Shown here piece after piece: positions 47,264-55,968 of a stretch of 64,000 bases of DNA (within the stretch, counting starts at the first letter, position 1; every line of letters begins with the position of its first letter). Origin of the DNA: Halochromatium salexigens (GTDB lineage Bacteria > Pseudomonadota > Gammaproteobacteria > Chromatiales > Chromatiaceae). The notes under the pieces were generated by a model, which was given only the letters and a program-made list of their open reading frames with translations, did not search any database and was not told the DNA's origin. The stretch is taken from assembly GCF_016653295.1 (NCBI RefSeq), contig NZ_NHSF01000056.1:43967-107966 (forward strand). Reading direction: 5' to 3'. The position numbers and the translations under genes are program-made.

Positions 47264-47322
47264 CGCTTGGGCCAAGCGCTGCCTCCGCTCGATCCGGTTA
47301 CGGACGCTGAGTCCGCGACCGG
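47264..47322 (+). promoter_or_regulatory. hairpins between cbbS and csoS2
   Basis: Directly after the cbbS stop is CGCTTGG-G-CCAAGCG (47264-47278). It is followed by a strong stem-loop CCGGT-TA-CGGAC-GCTGA-GTCCG-CG-ACCGG (47294-47322). Neither has a T-tract. In other alpha-carboxysome operons a stem-loop at this position is thought to lower shell-gene expression relative to RuBisCO; the same role is inferred here. Confidence 0.65.
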
Positions 47323-47481
47323 CTCCTCGCCGGAAGTCTAGCGTCAACGATGTCGATCTTCGCCTTCTCGGTCTTTCAGCACTTGGCGGGTGCGACAGTC
47401 CGGCAAGCGATGCACTATCCCGAGCTGCCCGCTCGCCCGGCGACGACGGACAGCCAACCCGACAGCACCACGGAATTACCC

Positions 47482-49920
47482 ATGGCAAGCAAAGCGAACC
47501 TGAGATCGAGTGGCCGCGAGGCGGCCCTGGCCCGCCGGCGTGCCCTGTCGTCCAAGGGCAAGCAGGGTTTGGTGCAGACGACGCCCGAGCGCAAGCGGGC
47601 ACCGCGCACCGAACGTTCCGCGGAGCGCTCCAATCCCGAGCCTGTTTCGGCGCCGGCCAGCACCGCTCCAGCGCGGGCGCCCAGCTCTAGGCCTAGTCTT
47701 GATCTCTCGTCCACGGCGAGTTCGCGTCCGCGTCACGCGCTGCCGCAGAGCCCAGCGCAAGCAAGCCGTGAAATCGCGCGCCAACGCCGCGTAAAGCTCT
47801 CGCGTGACGGGCGCCGTGCCCAGCGCAACGGTGATCGAGTGCGTGATCCCCGGGCCGCTCATGACCGATCAAAACCCACGTCACCACCAAACAATGGCGC
47901 GGAATCGGCCACCGCCAAGCCAACGGCCCGGTCGGCGTCTCCTTCACTGTCGCTAAGCGCGCCCGCGGCGAACAATGGCCAAGCGAAGAACCGCAAGCAA
48001 AAGCTGAATCCAGCGCTCGCCATCAAGCCGGCCGGCCGTGCCGTAGCCCTTGCTCGGCGCGCCGCGCTTAGCGGACGCGGTAAGGGCGCGACGAATGTGC
48101 CAAAGTCGGCCGCCGGTATCGCCCGTCAGGCTAATCCCAAGCTGAGTTCTCGTGAGCTGGCACAGCGGGTTCGCGCCCAACGCAGCGCCAATGGCGGCGC
48201 CGGCGAACCCAAGTCACAGCCGACCGGCCGGATGCGTCCGACCCGGACCGGCGCGAGTGATCAGCCGTGGAAGGTCGGCGTGAGCGAGACGACCACGGGC
48301 CAGTTCGTCACTGGTACCCGCGTCGGTCGCAGTCAGAAGACCACCGGCGATGAGCCCAGTACCTGCCGAACGATTACTGGCACCGAGTACATGGGCGCGG
48401 ACATCTTCCGTGAATTCTGTCAGACCGACCCCGCGCCGGCGCTCAATAAGTTCGGCGTGAGCGCCACCGGCTATGGCAACTTTGTCACCGGTAACGAGGT
48501 TGGACGCTCGCCTAGGGTCACCGGCGATGAACCGGGCACCTGTACGAGTGTGACTGGGACGCAATATCTATCGCCCGATCAGTATCAGAGCTACTGCAAT
48601 ACGCGTCCAGCGCCGGAACCGCGCGAGACCGGTGTCGATACGACCCTCACCGGGCAAGGGTTGTCCGGGACCATGGTCACTCGTTCCGCGAAGGTCACCG
48701 GCAATGAACTCGGCGCCAATGTGGTCCCGACTGGGACCCAGTACACCGCCGCCTCGGAGATCCCGACTGATCGCTCAGTGCCGCCGAAGGTTGGTACCTC
48801 GGTGACCCTTTCTGGCGGGACAGTCACGGGCACGCGGGTTGGGCGCGCCACGAGCATGACAGGCGACGAGCCGGGCACCTGCCGGTTGGTTACTGGTGAT
48901 CAATATGCCGATCGCGCTCAGTACGAGGAGTTCTGTGAGATCAGTCCGCAGCCTGAGCCGCCCAAGGTCGGGATGTCGATGACCAACAAGGGACGTCGCG
49001 TCTCCGGCACCCAAACTGGTCGCTCGGGCAAGGTGACCGGTGACGAGCCGGGTACCTGTAAAGCGGTGACTGGTACCCCATACGCGGGCTTGGAGCAGGC
49101 CTCTGATTACTGTGCGCCCAATCAGCAGCATGAGATCAAGGCCCGCACCCGCATCATGTCGGCGACACCGGGGCCGAGTATGACCGGTATCCAACCGGGA
49201 ATCGGCGGTGTCATGACGGGGGGCTCCAAAGGTGCCTGCGAGCCCTTGACCGGGACGCCCTATCTGGGGGCGGACCAGTTTGCGAGCGTCTGTGAAACTG
49301 ATGTCAGCAATGCCGCCGAGCCTGGGCAGCCTGACTTCCCGCGGCCCATGAACCTAGGCGATGAGGCACCAACGCTAACACCAGCATCAGTACCTGGAGC
49401 AGCATCAGCACCGCCACCCGGACAGGGGTTTAGCGTCAGCTCGCCAGCGCGAGCGGCCTTTGACGACAGACGCCGTGGCAATGTGACCGGGACCAGCTAT
49501 GAGTCGAATCGCCACATCACCGGACCGTTTGGGATGGGGACGGGCAAGATCACGGGCACCGAACAGTCTCGCTTTGACAGCCGGCGGTCCCGCCCGGATC
49601 TGCTGACTCCCGAGTCGGGCGCAGGTGAAACTGAGGCCTCGGGTGCCGCGGCAGCGCCCTCGCGTATCACAGGCGAGGGCCAATCGGCTGGTAAAAAGAT
49701 CACCGGAGATGATTGGGATCGTGGCGAGCGTGTGACTGGCACCGAGGGCAGTTCGGCGCGGCGTCGCAATCCAACCCGGCCCGGTGTGATGAGTGCGATG
49801 CCGCCGGTTGAGGCCAAGCGTAACGAGGAGGTACCGCAGCCGACCAGCCAGGTGACTGGTAGCGCGGGCAGCACCGATCGTGGTGCCTTGATTACCTACT
49901 CTGGGGGTGCTCGCGGCTGA
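47482..49920 (+). CDS. csoS2: carboxysome assembly scaffold CsoS2
   Basis: An 812-residue, largely disordered scaffold that links RuBisCO to the shell. The N-terminal region has four basic RuBisCO-binding repeats (around GREAALARRRALSSKGK, REIARQRRVKLSRDG, GRAVALARRAALSGRGK and SRELAQRVRAQRS). The middle has six M-repeats of the V-T-G type (for example FVTGTRVGRSQKTTGDEP and GTCTSVTGTQY), most with paired Cys. The C-terminal shell-binding region has ITGEGQSAGKKITGDDW and RVTGTEG. The third M-repeat lacks the usual Cys. The ATG at 47482 starts the first repeat; codons upstream to 47350 are not CsoS2-like. A short CsoS2A form by ribosomal frameshifting could not be judged. Confidence 0.96.
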   Translation: MASKANLRSSGREAALARRRALSSKGKQGLVQTTPERKRAPRTERSAERSNPEPVSAPASTAPARAPSSRPSLDLSSTASSRPRHALPQSPAQASREIARQRRVKLSRDGRRAQRNGDRVRDPRAAHDRSKPTSPPNNGAESATAKPTARSASPSLSLSAPAANNGQAKNRKQKLNPALAIKPAGRAVALARRAALSGRGKGATNVPKSAAGIARQANPKLSSRELAQRVRAQRSANGGAGEPKSQPTGRMRPTRTGASDQPWKVGVSETTTGQFVTGTRVGRSQKTTGDEPSTCRTITGTEYMGADIFREFCQTDPAPALNKFGVSATGYGNFVTGNEVGRSPRVTGDEPGTCTSVTGTQYLSPDQYQSYCNTRPAPEPRETGVDTTLTGQGLSGTMVTRSAKVTGNELGANVVPTGTQYTAASEIPTDRSVPPKVGTSVTLSGGTVTGTRVGRATSMTGDEPGTCRLVTGDQYADRAQYEEFCEISPQPEPPKVGMSMTNKGRRVSGTQTGRSGKVTGDEPGTCKAVTGTPYAGLEQASDYCAPNQQHEIKARTRIMSATPGPSMTGIQPGIGGVMTGGSKGACEPLTGTPYLGADQFASVCETDVSNAAEPGQPDFPRPMNLGDEAPTLTPASVPGAASAPPPGQGFSVSSPARAAFDDRRRGNVTGTSYESNRHITGPFGMGTGKITGTEQSRFDSRRSRPDLLTPESGAGETEASGAAAAPSRITGEGQSAGKKITGDDWDRGERVTGTEGSSARRRNPTRPGVMSAMPPVEAKRNEEVPQPTSQVTGSAGSTDRGALITYSGGARG

Positions 49921-49972
49921 GCGAGCGCGCGTACGTACAGGCCTTAGCTAGCTAGAAACGTCCATAAGATCC

Positions 49973-51691
49973 ATGCCTATCCGCCATCGACCACCACCGC
50001 GCTCGCGCAGCCTGGGCCGAAGCCCACGCAGCCTGTCGCCCGCGAACGCGGAGACGAGCAGTGCGCCGGCGATGGAGCCAAGCGAGGCTGCCGCGCCGCG
50101 TGGCCGGATGGAACGTCCGGCCAGCCTCGGGCGCGGGGCGACCCGGCCTACGCGTCCGCCTCGGCCGGCGCCGCCAGGACCGTCGAAACTGAAGGCACAC
50201 CGGCCTGTGGCCGAGCGTGGCGCGCCTGAGCCCAAGCCGATGGGATTCGGGGCAGGGAGCCGAGACTCGAGCGCTGAGCGCGGACTACACCCGCTGACCG
50301 ATGCCCAAGCCAATGCGCGACTGCATGATTACGAGTCCTCGGTGAAGCATGCATTCGATCATCTGGTGCCGGTTCTAAAACGGATCGCGAGCGAGCGTTG
50401 CGAACCGGATTTCGTGACGCGGGCACAGTCGATCGCGCGCGCTGAGTTCGGCTTCGACCTGCCCACCCAGATCCTCGAGGACAGTTGGATCAATGGACTC
50501 GACATGCGGCGCCTGTTCGCGGCTTGCGTGTTCGAGACCTATCACCGGGTTAGCGATGCGTTCTTCACCGCTGATCCGCTCGGCGGGCGCGACGGCGAGG
50601 CCTTTGAACAATTTCTGCTCGATTGCGGCTTCCACTTGATGGACGTGACGCCCTGCGCGGACGGTCGCCTGGCACATGCGATCAGTTATGTCCTGCGCCT
50701 GCCCTATGGGCGCGTGCGCCGTAAATCTTATGCCGGGTCCTTGTTTGACATCGAGAACACAGTCGAGAAATGGGTTGAAACGGAACTCTCGCGCTTCCGC
50801 GAAGGGCGTCCGAACAGCGCCGATGAACCGACACGCTACCTGAAGGTGGTGATGTATCACGGCAGCTCGGTCGATCCCGCGCATCAGGGCTGCGCCGCGC
50901 ACGGCTCCGATGATGCCGCCGCCGCCAGCGCCGGGCTCGAGCGGCTCAAGGCGTTTCGCCAGGCGATCGAGAACAGTTTCTGCTGCGGGGCCTCGGTCGA
51001 CCTGCTGCTGGTCGGGCTGGACACCGATACGGACGCGATCCGCGTGCATGTGCCGGATGCCGAGGGCTACTGCGACCTCGCGCATTGGCTCGATGCCGCC
51101 AAGGTCTACGAGATCACCCGTGGGCTGTCACCCGAGCAGGCGCGCGTGCGCATTGCCGAGTTGGTGCGGGCGCATGCGCCGGGGAAAGCGGCCGGCGAGG
51201 CGCTGAGCGACGGCATGGTGCGTCTGATCACCGGCCTGATCGAGAACAATCTCTCGCAGATCGATTACGTGCGCCAGTATCACGCCGGTGGCTACGCCGA
51301 TATCGGCCATGCCGAGCGCTTCATCGGCGCCGGCATCGGCTTCGAGGAGATCCAGCTGCGTAATCTGACCTATTTCGCCTATCTGAGCACGGTCGAGGAA
51401 GGCGCGGCCGATCTCGATGTGGGCATCAAGATCTTTACCGGGCTGAATGTCAATCGCGGCTTGCCGGTGCCGGTCATCGTCCGCCACGACTATCACGGCG
51501 GCGTGCCGGGCGCGCGCGAGCGCGCCATCGCGCATTGCGAGCGAATCGCCGCCGCCTTGAAGGCCCGTTATCCGCAGCTCTGCGCCGAGGGCATGCTGCA
51601 CTGCCTGCGCGCGGTGCGCGATTGCGATCAGGCGGCGCCGATCGAGATCGTTGGCTCGTCGTTACAGCCAGCGGCAGCCGCCGCGCACTGA
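49973..51691 (+). CDS. csoSCA: carboxysomal carbonic anhydrase CsoSCA
   Basis: A 572-residue beta-type carbonic anhydrase of the carboxysome lumen (also called CsoS3), which turns bicarbonate into CO2 for RuBisCO. The first 105 residues are Pro/Arg/Ser-rich and disordered, the part that in relatives binds RuBisCO. Zinc ligands fit Cys228 (DVTPCADGR), His296 (VMYHGSS) and Cys307 (QGCAAHGSD), spaced 68 and 11 apart as in the Halothiobacillus enzyme. The C-terminal inactive repeat domain follows. It is preceded by csoS2 and followed closely by csoS4A. Confidence 0.95.
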   Translation: MPIRHRPPPRSRSLGRSPRSLSPANAETSSAPAMEPSEAAAPRGRMERPASLGRGATRPTRPPRPAPPGPSKLKAHRPVAERGAPEPKPMGFGAGSRDSSAERGLHPLTDAQANARLHDYESSVKHAFDHLVPVLKRIASERCEPDFVTRAQSIARAEFGFDLPTQILEDSWINGLDMRRLFAACVFETYHRVSDAFFTADPLGGRDGEAFEQFLLDCGFHLMDVTPCADGRLAHAISYVLRLPYGRVRRKSYAGSLFDIENTVEKWVETELSRFREGRPNSADEPTRYLKVVMYHGSSVDPAHQGCAAHGSDDAAAASAGLERLKAFRQAIENSFCCGASVDLLLVGLDTDTDAIRVHVPDAEGYCDLAHWLDAAKVYEITRGLSPEQARVRIAELVRAHAPGKAAGEALSDGMVRLITGLIENNLSQIDYVRQYHAGGYADIGHAERFIGAGIGFEEIQLRNLTYFAYLSTVEEGAADLDVGIKIFTGLNVNRGLPVPVIVRHDYHGGVPGARERAIAHCERIAAALKARYPQLCAEGMLHCLRAVRDCDQAAPIEIVGSSLQPAAAAAH

Positions 51692-51705
51692 GGCCCAGGT
51701 CGCTC

Positions 51706-51960
51706 ATGAAGATTTGCAAGGTTCTCAAGCCCCTGGTCTCGACCAACCGCATTCCGGGGTTCGAGCACAAGCATCTGCAGGTGGTGCAGGACGGCAGCGC
51801 CCAACTGGTCGCGGTCGATGCGGTCGGTTCGATCCCCGGCGACTGGGTCATCTGCGTGGGCAGTTCCGCCGCGCGCGAGGCCGCTGGCAGTAAGGAATAT
51901 CCGAGCGATCTGACCATCGTCGGCATCATCGACGACTGGGACCCGGACGCGGAGCGTTGA
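51706..51960 (+). CDS. csoS4A: carboxysome vertex protein CsoS4A
   Basis: An 84-residue CcmL/EutN-family pentamer that caps the icosahedral vertices of the shell. It begins MKICKVLKPLVSTNRIPGF, with SAQLVAVDAVGSIPGDWVI and the conserved GSSAARE. It starts 14 bases after csoSCA; csoS4B follows after 11 bases, an arrangement suggesting translational coupling. Confidence 0.95.
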   Translation: MKICKVLKPLVSTNRIPGFEHKHLQVVQDGSAQLVAVDAVGSIPGDWVICVGSSAAREAAGSKEYPSDLTIVGIIDDWDPDAER

Positions 51961-51971
51961 GGCGGGCCGGC

Positions 51972-52286
51972 ATGGAGATCAATCAAGTGGTCGGCACCCT
52001 GTACTGCACCGAACGGATCGACGGCCTGCGCCATTGCAGCCTGCAGATCCTCAAGGATCGCAAGGGCAAGCTCGCGGTGGCGACCGATCCGGTCGGCGTG
52101 CGGCCCGGAAACTGGGTGTTCACCGTCAGTGGCTCGGCCGGACGCTACGCGATGGGCGATGCAAAGATCATGACCGATCTCACCATCGGCGGGATTATCG
52201 ATGCCTGGCAGCCCGAGGATGTGGCCAAGCCAGAGCCTGGTGACAGTGATGGGATGCTCGAGCAACACCGCGATCAGGCCGCCTAG
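51972..52286 (+). CDS. csoS4B: carboxysome vertex protein CsoS4B
   Basis: A 104-residue CcmL/EutN-family paralogue of CsoS4A: MEINQVVGTLYCTERIDGL, LAVATDPVGVRPGNWVF, GSAGRYAMGD. It has about 20 extra residues at the C-terminus compared with csoS4A. The ATG at 51972 matches the family; a TTG at 51957 overlapping csoS4A is an alternative. The two paralogues supply shell vertices and need not be equal in use. Confidence 0.93.
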   Translation: MEINQVVGTLYCTERIDGLRHCSLQILKDRKGKLAVATDPVGVRPGNWVFTVSGSAGRYAMGDAKIMTDLTIGGIIDAWQPEDVAKPEPGDSDGMLEQHRDQAA

Positions 52287-52378
52287 GCTGGCGAATGGCC
52301 CAGAGACGAATGGCCCAGAGTGGATCAACCCCAACCGCGATCGAAGCGGCATCAAAGTCTTTAACGGAGACGACAGAA

Positions 52379-52702
52379 ATGGCAGGCGAAAGATTTGGCA
52401 TTGCGCTCGGCATGATCGAGACCCGTGGTCTGGTGCCGGCGATCGAGGCCGCGGATGCGATGGCCAAGGCGGCTGAGGTCAGGCTCATCGGCCGCGAGTT
52501 CGTCGGCGGCGGCTATGTCACCGTGCTGGTGCGCGGCGAGACCGGCGCCGTCAATGCCGCCGTGCGCGCCGGTGCCGATGCTTGCGAGCGGGTCGGCGAT
52601 GGCCTGGTGGCCGCGCACATCATCGCGCGTCCACACCGCGAAGTGGAACCGGTGCTCGAGCAGGCCGGCGAGGGATTCAAGCCCGGTGAGCCCGGTCGCT
52701 GA
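52379..52702 (+). CDS. csoS1: carboxysome shell hexamer CsoS1 (first copy, C-terminally extended)
   Basis: A 107-residue BMC-domain protein forming hexameric facets: MAGERFGIALGMIETRGLVP, AADAMAKAAEVRLIG, and HIIARPHREVEPVL followed by a tail (EQAGEGFKPG). It is closest in layout to the CsoS1B type with extended C-terminus, but paralogue letters cannot be assigned from order alone. GGAGA lies upstream of the ATG at 52379. Confidence 0.95.
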   Translation: MAGERFGIALGMIETRGLVPAIEAADAMAKAAEVRLIGREFVGGGYVTVLVRGETGAVNAAVRAGADACERVGDGLVAAHIIARPHREVEPVLEQAGEGFKPGEPGR

Positions 52703-52766
52703 GTCCACGGGCGTTGACGATCGAGACCAACCTAATCAAAGACAGTAGACAGACGGAGAAAGAACG

Positions 52767-53075
52767 ATGGCGAACGAGACCATGGGTATTGCGCTTGGCA
52801 TGATCGAGACGCGTGGACTGGTGCCGGCAATCGAAGCGGCCGATGCGATGACGAAGGCCGCCGAGGTGCGGATGATCGGTCGCGAGTTCGTCGGTGGCGG
52901 TTATGTCACCGTGCTGGTGCGCGGCGAGACCGGCGCCGTGAACGCCGCCGTGCGCGCCGGTGCCGACGCCTGCGAGCGCGTCGGCGACGGTCTGGTGGCC
53001 GCGCACATCATCGCCCGCCCGCACCGCGAGGTCGAGCCGGTGCTGCCGACCGGCAGTGGCAACAGCGCGGACTGA
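52767..53075 (+). CDS. csoS1: carboxysome shell hexamer CsoS1 (second copy)
   Basis: A 102-residue BMC-domain shell protein with the FVGGGYVTVLVRGETGAVN core and the pore-facing segment typical of CsoS1 hexamers. Residues 4-90 are identical to the third copy, and the DNA is nearly so. It has its own GGAGAAAG ribosome-binding site. Hexamers tile the facets and their central pores admit bicarbonate and RuBP. Confidence 0.95.
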   Translation: MANETMGIALGMIETRGLVPAIEAADAMTKAAEVRMIGREFVGGGYVTVLVRGETGAVNAAVRAGADACERVGDGLVAAHIIARPHREVEPVLPTGSGNSAD

Positions 53076-53224
53076 TCGGGCGCGGCCCGGCCGCAGCATC
53101 CAAGCGAGCCGCCGCGCGCTGGGCTGGGCAGTTCCAGCCCTCGTCGCGGTCGGCCTCGAGCCTCATTGACACGACCGCGAAGCGGGTCCCCTAGGCCCGG
53201 CGCGTCAACCCTGGGAGAAGTTCG

Positions 53225-53530
53225 ATGGCACATGAAACGATGGGCATTGCCCTCGGAATGATCGAGACGCGCGGCCTGGTGCCGGCAATCGAAGCCGCCG
53301 ATGCGATGACGAAGGCCGCCGAGGTGCGGATGATCGGCCGCGAGTTCGTCGGCGGTGGCTATGTCACCGTGCTGGTGCGCGGCGAAACCGGCGCCGTGAA
53401 CGCCGCCGTGCGCGCCGGTGCCGATGCCTGCGAGCGCGTCGGCGACGGCCTGGTGGCCGCGCACATCATCGCCCGCCCGCACCGCGAGGTCGAGCAGGTG
53501 CTGCCGAGCGGCAACAGCTCGGCGGACTGA
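53225..53530 (+). CDS. csoS1: carboxysome shell hexamer CsoS1 (third copy)
   Basis: A 101-residue BMC-domain protein almost identical to the second copy, differing mainly at residue 3 (His for Asn), at one residue near the C-terminus and in the last ten residues. GGGAGAAG precedes the ATG. The 149 bases between the two copies do not match, so only the coding sequences are conserved, in keeping with gene conversion or purifying selection. Confidence 0.95.
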   Translation: MAHETMGIALGMIETRGLVPAIEAADAMTKAAEVRMIGREFVGGGYVTVLVRGETGAVNAAVRAGADACERVGDGLVAAHIIARPHREVEQVLPSGNSSAD

Positions 53531-53617
53531 GAGGGCGCGAAACAGGGGCGAACAGGGGCCTGATCGGCCAAGCCTGCTCGGCGAATCAGCATCGACGGAC
53601 TGGGGTCCACGCAGCGC

Positions 53618-54091
53618 ATGCGTCACGCAACCGTACATCCACGCACACTGGGCTATCTGGGCCGTGCCCTGAGTCTCGAATACTCAGCCGTGCAGCAGTA
53701 CATGACGCAAGCCGCACTGGCCGAGGCCTGGGGCTTGAAGGACGCGGCTGATCGGTTCCGCCGCGAGACCGTGGAGGAGATGCAGCACGCCGAACGCCTG
53801 GTCAAGCGCATGCTCGGCCTTGGCGTCTCGCCGAATGCGTCGCAGATGCGCCCGGCGGGTGTGGCCCGGAACCTGATCGATCTGCTGCGCCAGGACGCCG
53901 TGCTCGAGGCCGAGATCGTCGCCCTCTACGACGAGGCGACGCGCTTTTGTCGGCGCATTGGCGATCACGAGAATGGCGAGTTCTTCAATGGCCTGCTCCA
54001 GGATGAGCTGCATCACGCCGCCGAGATCGAGACCTGGCTCGAGGCTCTCGGGGTGCCCCGGCATCAGCCAAATGAACGGGCCTATTTCTGA
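53618..54091 (+). CDS. carboxysome-associated bacterioferritin-like protein
   Basis: A 157-residue four-helix-bundle ferritin-like protein. Iron-binding positions are suggested by SLEYSAVQQY, EEMQHAERL, LEAEIVALYDE and DELHHAAEIE. A gene of this kind closes many alpha-carboxysome operons; its role there (iron, oxygen or redox handling) is not established. Its last base overlaps the ATG of the next gene, indicating coupling. Confidence 0.9.
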   Translation: MRHATVHPRTLGYLGRALSLEYSAVQQYMTQAALAEAWGLKDAADRFRRETVEEMQHAERLVKRMLGLGVSPNASQMRPAGVARNLIDLLRQDAVLEAEIVALYDEATRFCRRIGDHENGEFFNGLLQDELHHAAEIETWLEALGVPRHQPNERAYF

Positions 54092-54378
54092 TGGCTAGAT
54101 CCACGGCCGACACCGGCGGTCATCCCTGGCGCGAGCGCGCGCGCCCGCTGAGGTTGGAGCGCCGGATTGAATTCGACGGTTATGAGCCTTTGCGAGAGTA
54201 CCTTGATCAGGTTGCAGCGCTTTCTGAAGCAACCCAGATCTTTCCGAACTTGAGCTTTGGCCGCACCTATGTGAACTTAACCCTCTTTGCCGAAGAAGGG
54301 GCGGAGCAGGTCGGTGAGGCGTTGCATGCCTTCGCGCGCCAGGCCGATGCGCTTCTCGACACCGCCGAGGGCTCCTAA
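54091..54378 (+). CDS. acRAF-like RuBisCO assembly factor (PCD-like fold)
   Basis: A 95-residue protein with the pterin-4a-carbinolamine dehydratase-like fold used by alpha-carboxysome RuBisCO assembly factors. The strand GRTYVNLTLFAEEG and helix VGEALHAFARQADALL match the fold, whereas the His-His-Pro catalytic motif of true dehydratases is replaced by QIFPN, so it is unlikely to act on pterins. It probably helps fold or assemble CbbL. It shares one base with the ferritin-like gene. Confidence 0.85.
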   Translation: MARSTADTGGHPWRERARPLRLERRIEFDGYEPLREYLDQVAALSEATQIFPNLSFGRTYVNLTLFAEEGAEQVGEALHAFARQADALLDTAEGS

Positions 54379-54449
54379 GAGCGCAGCCCATAGGGCGGTC
54401 TATCGATGCCCAGCGCGTTGCACTTCGCAGACTGCTTGGAGAATGGATA

Positions 54450-54695
54450 ATGAGCGAAGAGAACACCCAATCCGGGTCGACCGAGACGTCCGCGTCTCCC
54501 TCGAACTCGGCGACAACGACGCGTAAGAAAGCGCCGGCTAAGGCCGCTGCACCGGCCCGCAAGAGCCGTCAAAAACGAACGGTGCATTCCCACTCGAAGG
54601 CGTTTGGCGCTGCGGCGCTCGCGAGCGAGTCACGCGCGCTGAATCCCTCCGTCGATGATCCCTTTCAAGGCGGTCACCGGGTCTGGCCAGATTGA
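54450..54695 (+). CDS. small disordered protein, candidate McdB-like carboxysome positioning factor
   Basis: An 81-residue protein that is almost wholly Ser/Thr/Ala/Lys-rich and predicted to be disordered (ETSASPSNSATTTRKKAPAK), with no globular domain. It ends in a conserved-looking GGHRVWPD with a C-terminal Trp. Alpha-McdB proteins are small, disordered, lie at the end of cso operons and end in a similar Trp motif. The ParA-type partner McdA, normally adjacent, is absent here. The identification is inferential; it might only be an unrelated low-complexity protein. Confidence 0.55.
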   Translation: MSEENTQSGSTETSASPSNSATTTRKKAPAKAAAPARKSRQKRTVHSHSKAFGAAALASESRALNPSVDDPFQGGHRVWPD

Positions 54696-54854
54696 TCCTA
54701 CCGCGCCGAGACCGTTCGGTCCGGCACCGGTGCTGCATCCAGGCTGGTTCGCGAGCGCAGTTCCTGCACGCGCTTCAACCCGCTCGACCAAGTCCCGCGA
54801 TGAGCCAACAGGCTGATCCTGGCATAGAGCCTGTCGAGCCGAGGACGTGGTCGC

Positions 54855-55955
54855 ATGGCCGGACGTAAACCCAAGGGCGCACCTGCTGGAAGCAGTCGTC
54901 ACAGCGCGATGCCCAAATCGATCACTCCCGCCGCCGCTGAGGTGCGCACGAGCACCGGCGGTAACGGCACGGATTATCTGATCCGCCATACCACCCTGCG
55001 CCAACTGCAACTGCTCGAGGCCATCGTGCGGCTGGGCAGTTTCACCCGCGCGGCCGAGGAACTCTTCCTCACCCAGCCGACGGTCTCGATGCAGATCAAG
55101 AAGCTCTCCGAGGCCATCGGCACGCCACTGTTTCGCCATGTCGGGCGCACCATCGAGCCGACCGACGCCGGCCGTGAGGTGCATGCGGCCTGTCGCGATA
55201 TCCTCGGTACGCTGTCGAACCTCGAGATCAAGCTCGCCGATCTGAAGGGGCTGAAACGCGGCCGCTTGCGGCTCGGGGTGCTGACCACGGCCAAGTACGT
55301 CGCCCCCGAGATCCTCGGCGCCTTCTGCCAGGTCTATCCGGGCATCGATGTCTCGCTCAAGGTCACCAACCGCGAGCACATCCTCGAGCGGCTGCTCGGG
55401 CATGACGATGATCTCTATGTGATGGGCCAACCGCGCGAGCTCAATGATCAGATTCAGACCATCCCGTTTGCGCCGAATCCACTCGTCATGGTCGCCAGCG
55501 TCGATCATCCGCTGGCCGGGCAACGCGCGATCCCACTCAGCGCCCTGGCCGAGGAGAATTTCATCCTGCGCGAGTCGGGCTCCGGCATTCGGGACGCGGT
55601 GCTCGCGCACTTTGCCGCCGGCGGACTCGTGCCACGGGTGCGCATGCAGCTCGGCAGCAATGAGGCCATCAAGCGCGCCATCGTCGGTGGTCTGGGCATC
55701 GCCGCCCTGTCCCTGCACTCGCTCACCCTCGAGAGCGCCGGCGGGCGCCTGGCGTTGCTCGATGTCGAGGGCTTTCCGATCATCCGCCGCTGGCACCTGG
55801 TCTATTCCCGGGCGCGCGAGCTGTCGCTGATCGCGCGCACCTTTCTCGATTTTGCCATCGACTACGAGCCCGAGATTCGGGCACGCTTGGCCGAGGCCGA
55901 GACCAATTTCGCCCATGTGCGCGACAGCCTGATCGCGCCATCGCGCCACGCCTAA
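54855..55955 (+). CDS. cbbR: LysR-type regulator CbbR
   Basis: A 366-residue LysR-type regulator. After a nonconserved, basic 45-residue leader, the winged helix reads LRQLQLLEAIVRLGSFTRAA, LTQPTVSMQIKKLSEAIG and PLFRHVGR. The effector domain has VMGQPRELNDQIQTIPFAPN. The sequence and its position next to cbbLS and cso genes support CbbR, which activates Calvin-cycle genes in response to metabolites. Unlike most cbbR genes it is downstream of and parallel to its target, not divergent. The start may be the ATG at 54909. Confidence 0.88.
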   Translation: MAGRKPKGAPAGSSRHSAMPKSITPAAAEVRTSTGGNGTDYLIRHTTLRQLQLLEAIVRLGSFTRAAEELFLTQPTVSMQIKKLSEAIGTPLFRHVGRTIEPTDAGREVHAACRDILGTLSNLEIKLADLKGLKRGRLRLGVLTTAKYVAPEILGAFCQVYPGIDVSLKVTNREHILERLLGHDDDLYVMGQPRELNDQIQTIPFAPNPLVMVASVDHPLAGQRAIPLSALAEENFILRESGSGIRDAVLAHFAAGGLVPRVRMQLGSNEAIKRAIVGGLGIAALSLHSLTLESAGGRLALLDVEGFPIIRRWHLVYSRARELSLIARTFLDFAIDYEPEIRARLAEAETNFAHVRDSLIAPSRHA

Positions 55956-55968
55956 ATAGCCTCTAGCC

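Noticed and set aside
47482-49920. Programmed ribosomal frameshift in csoS2 giving a short form
   Set aside because: Known in some organisms, but I could not identify a slippery site and downstream structure with confidence.
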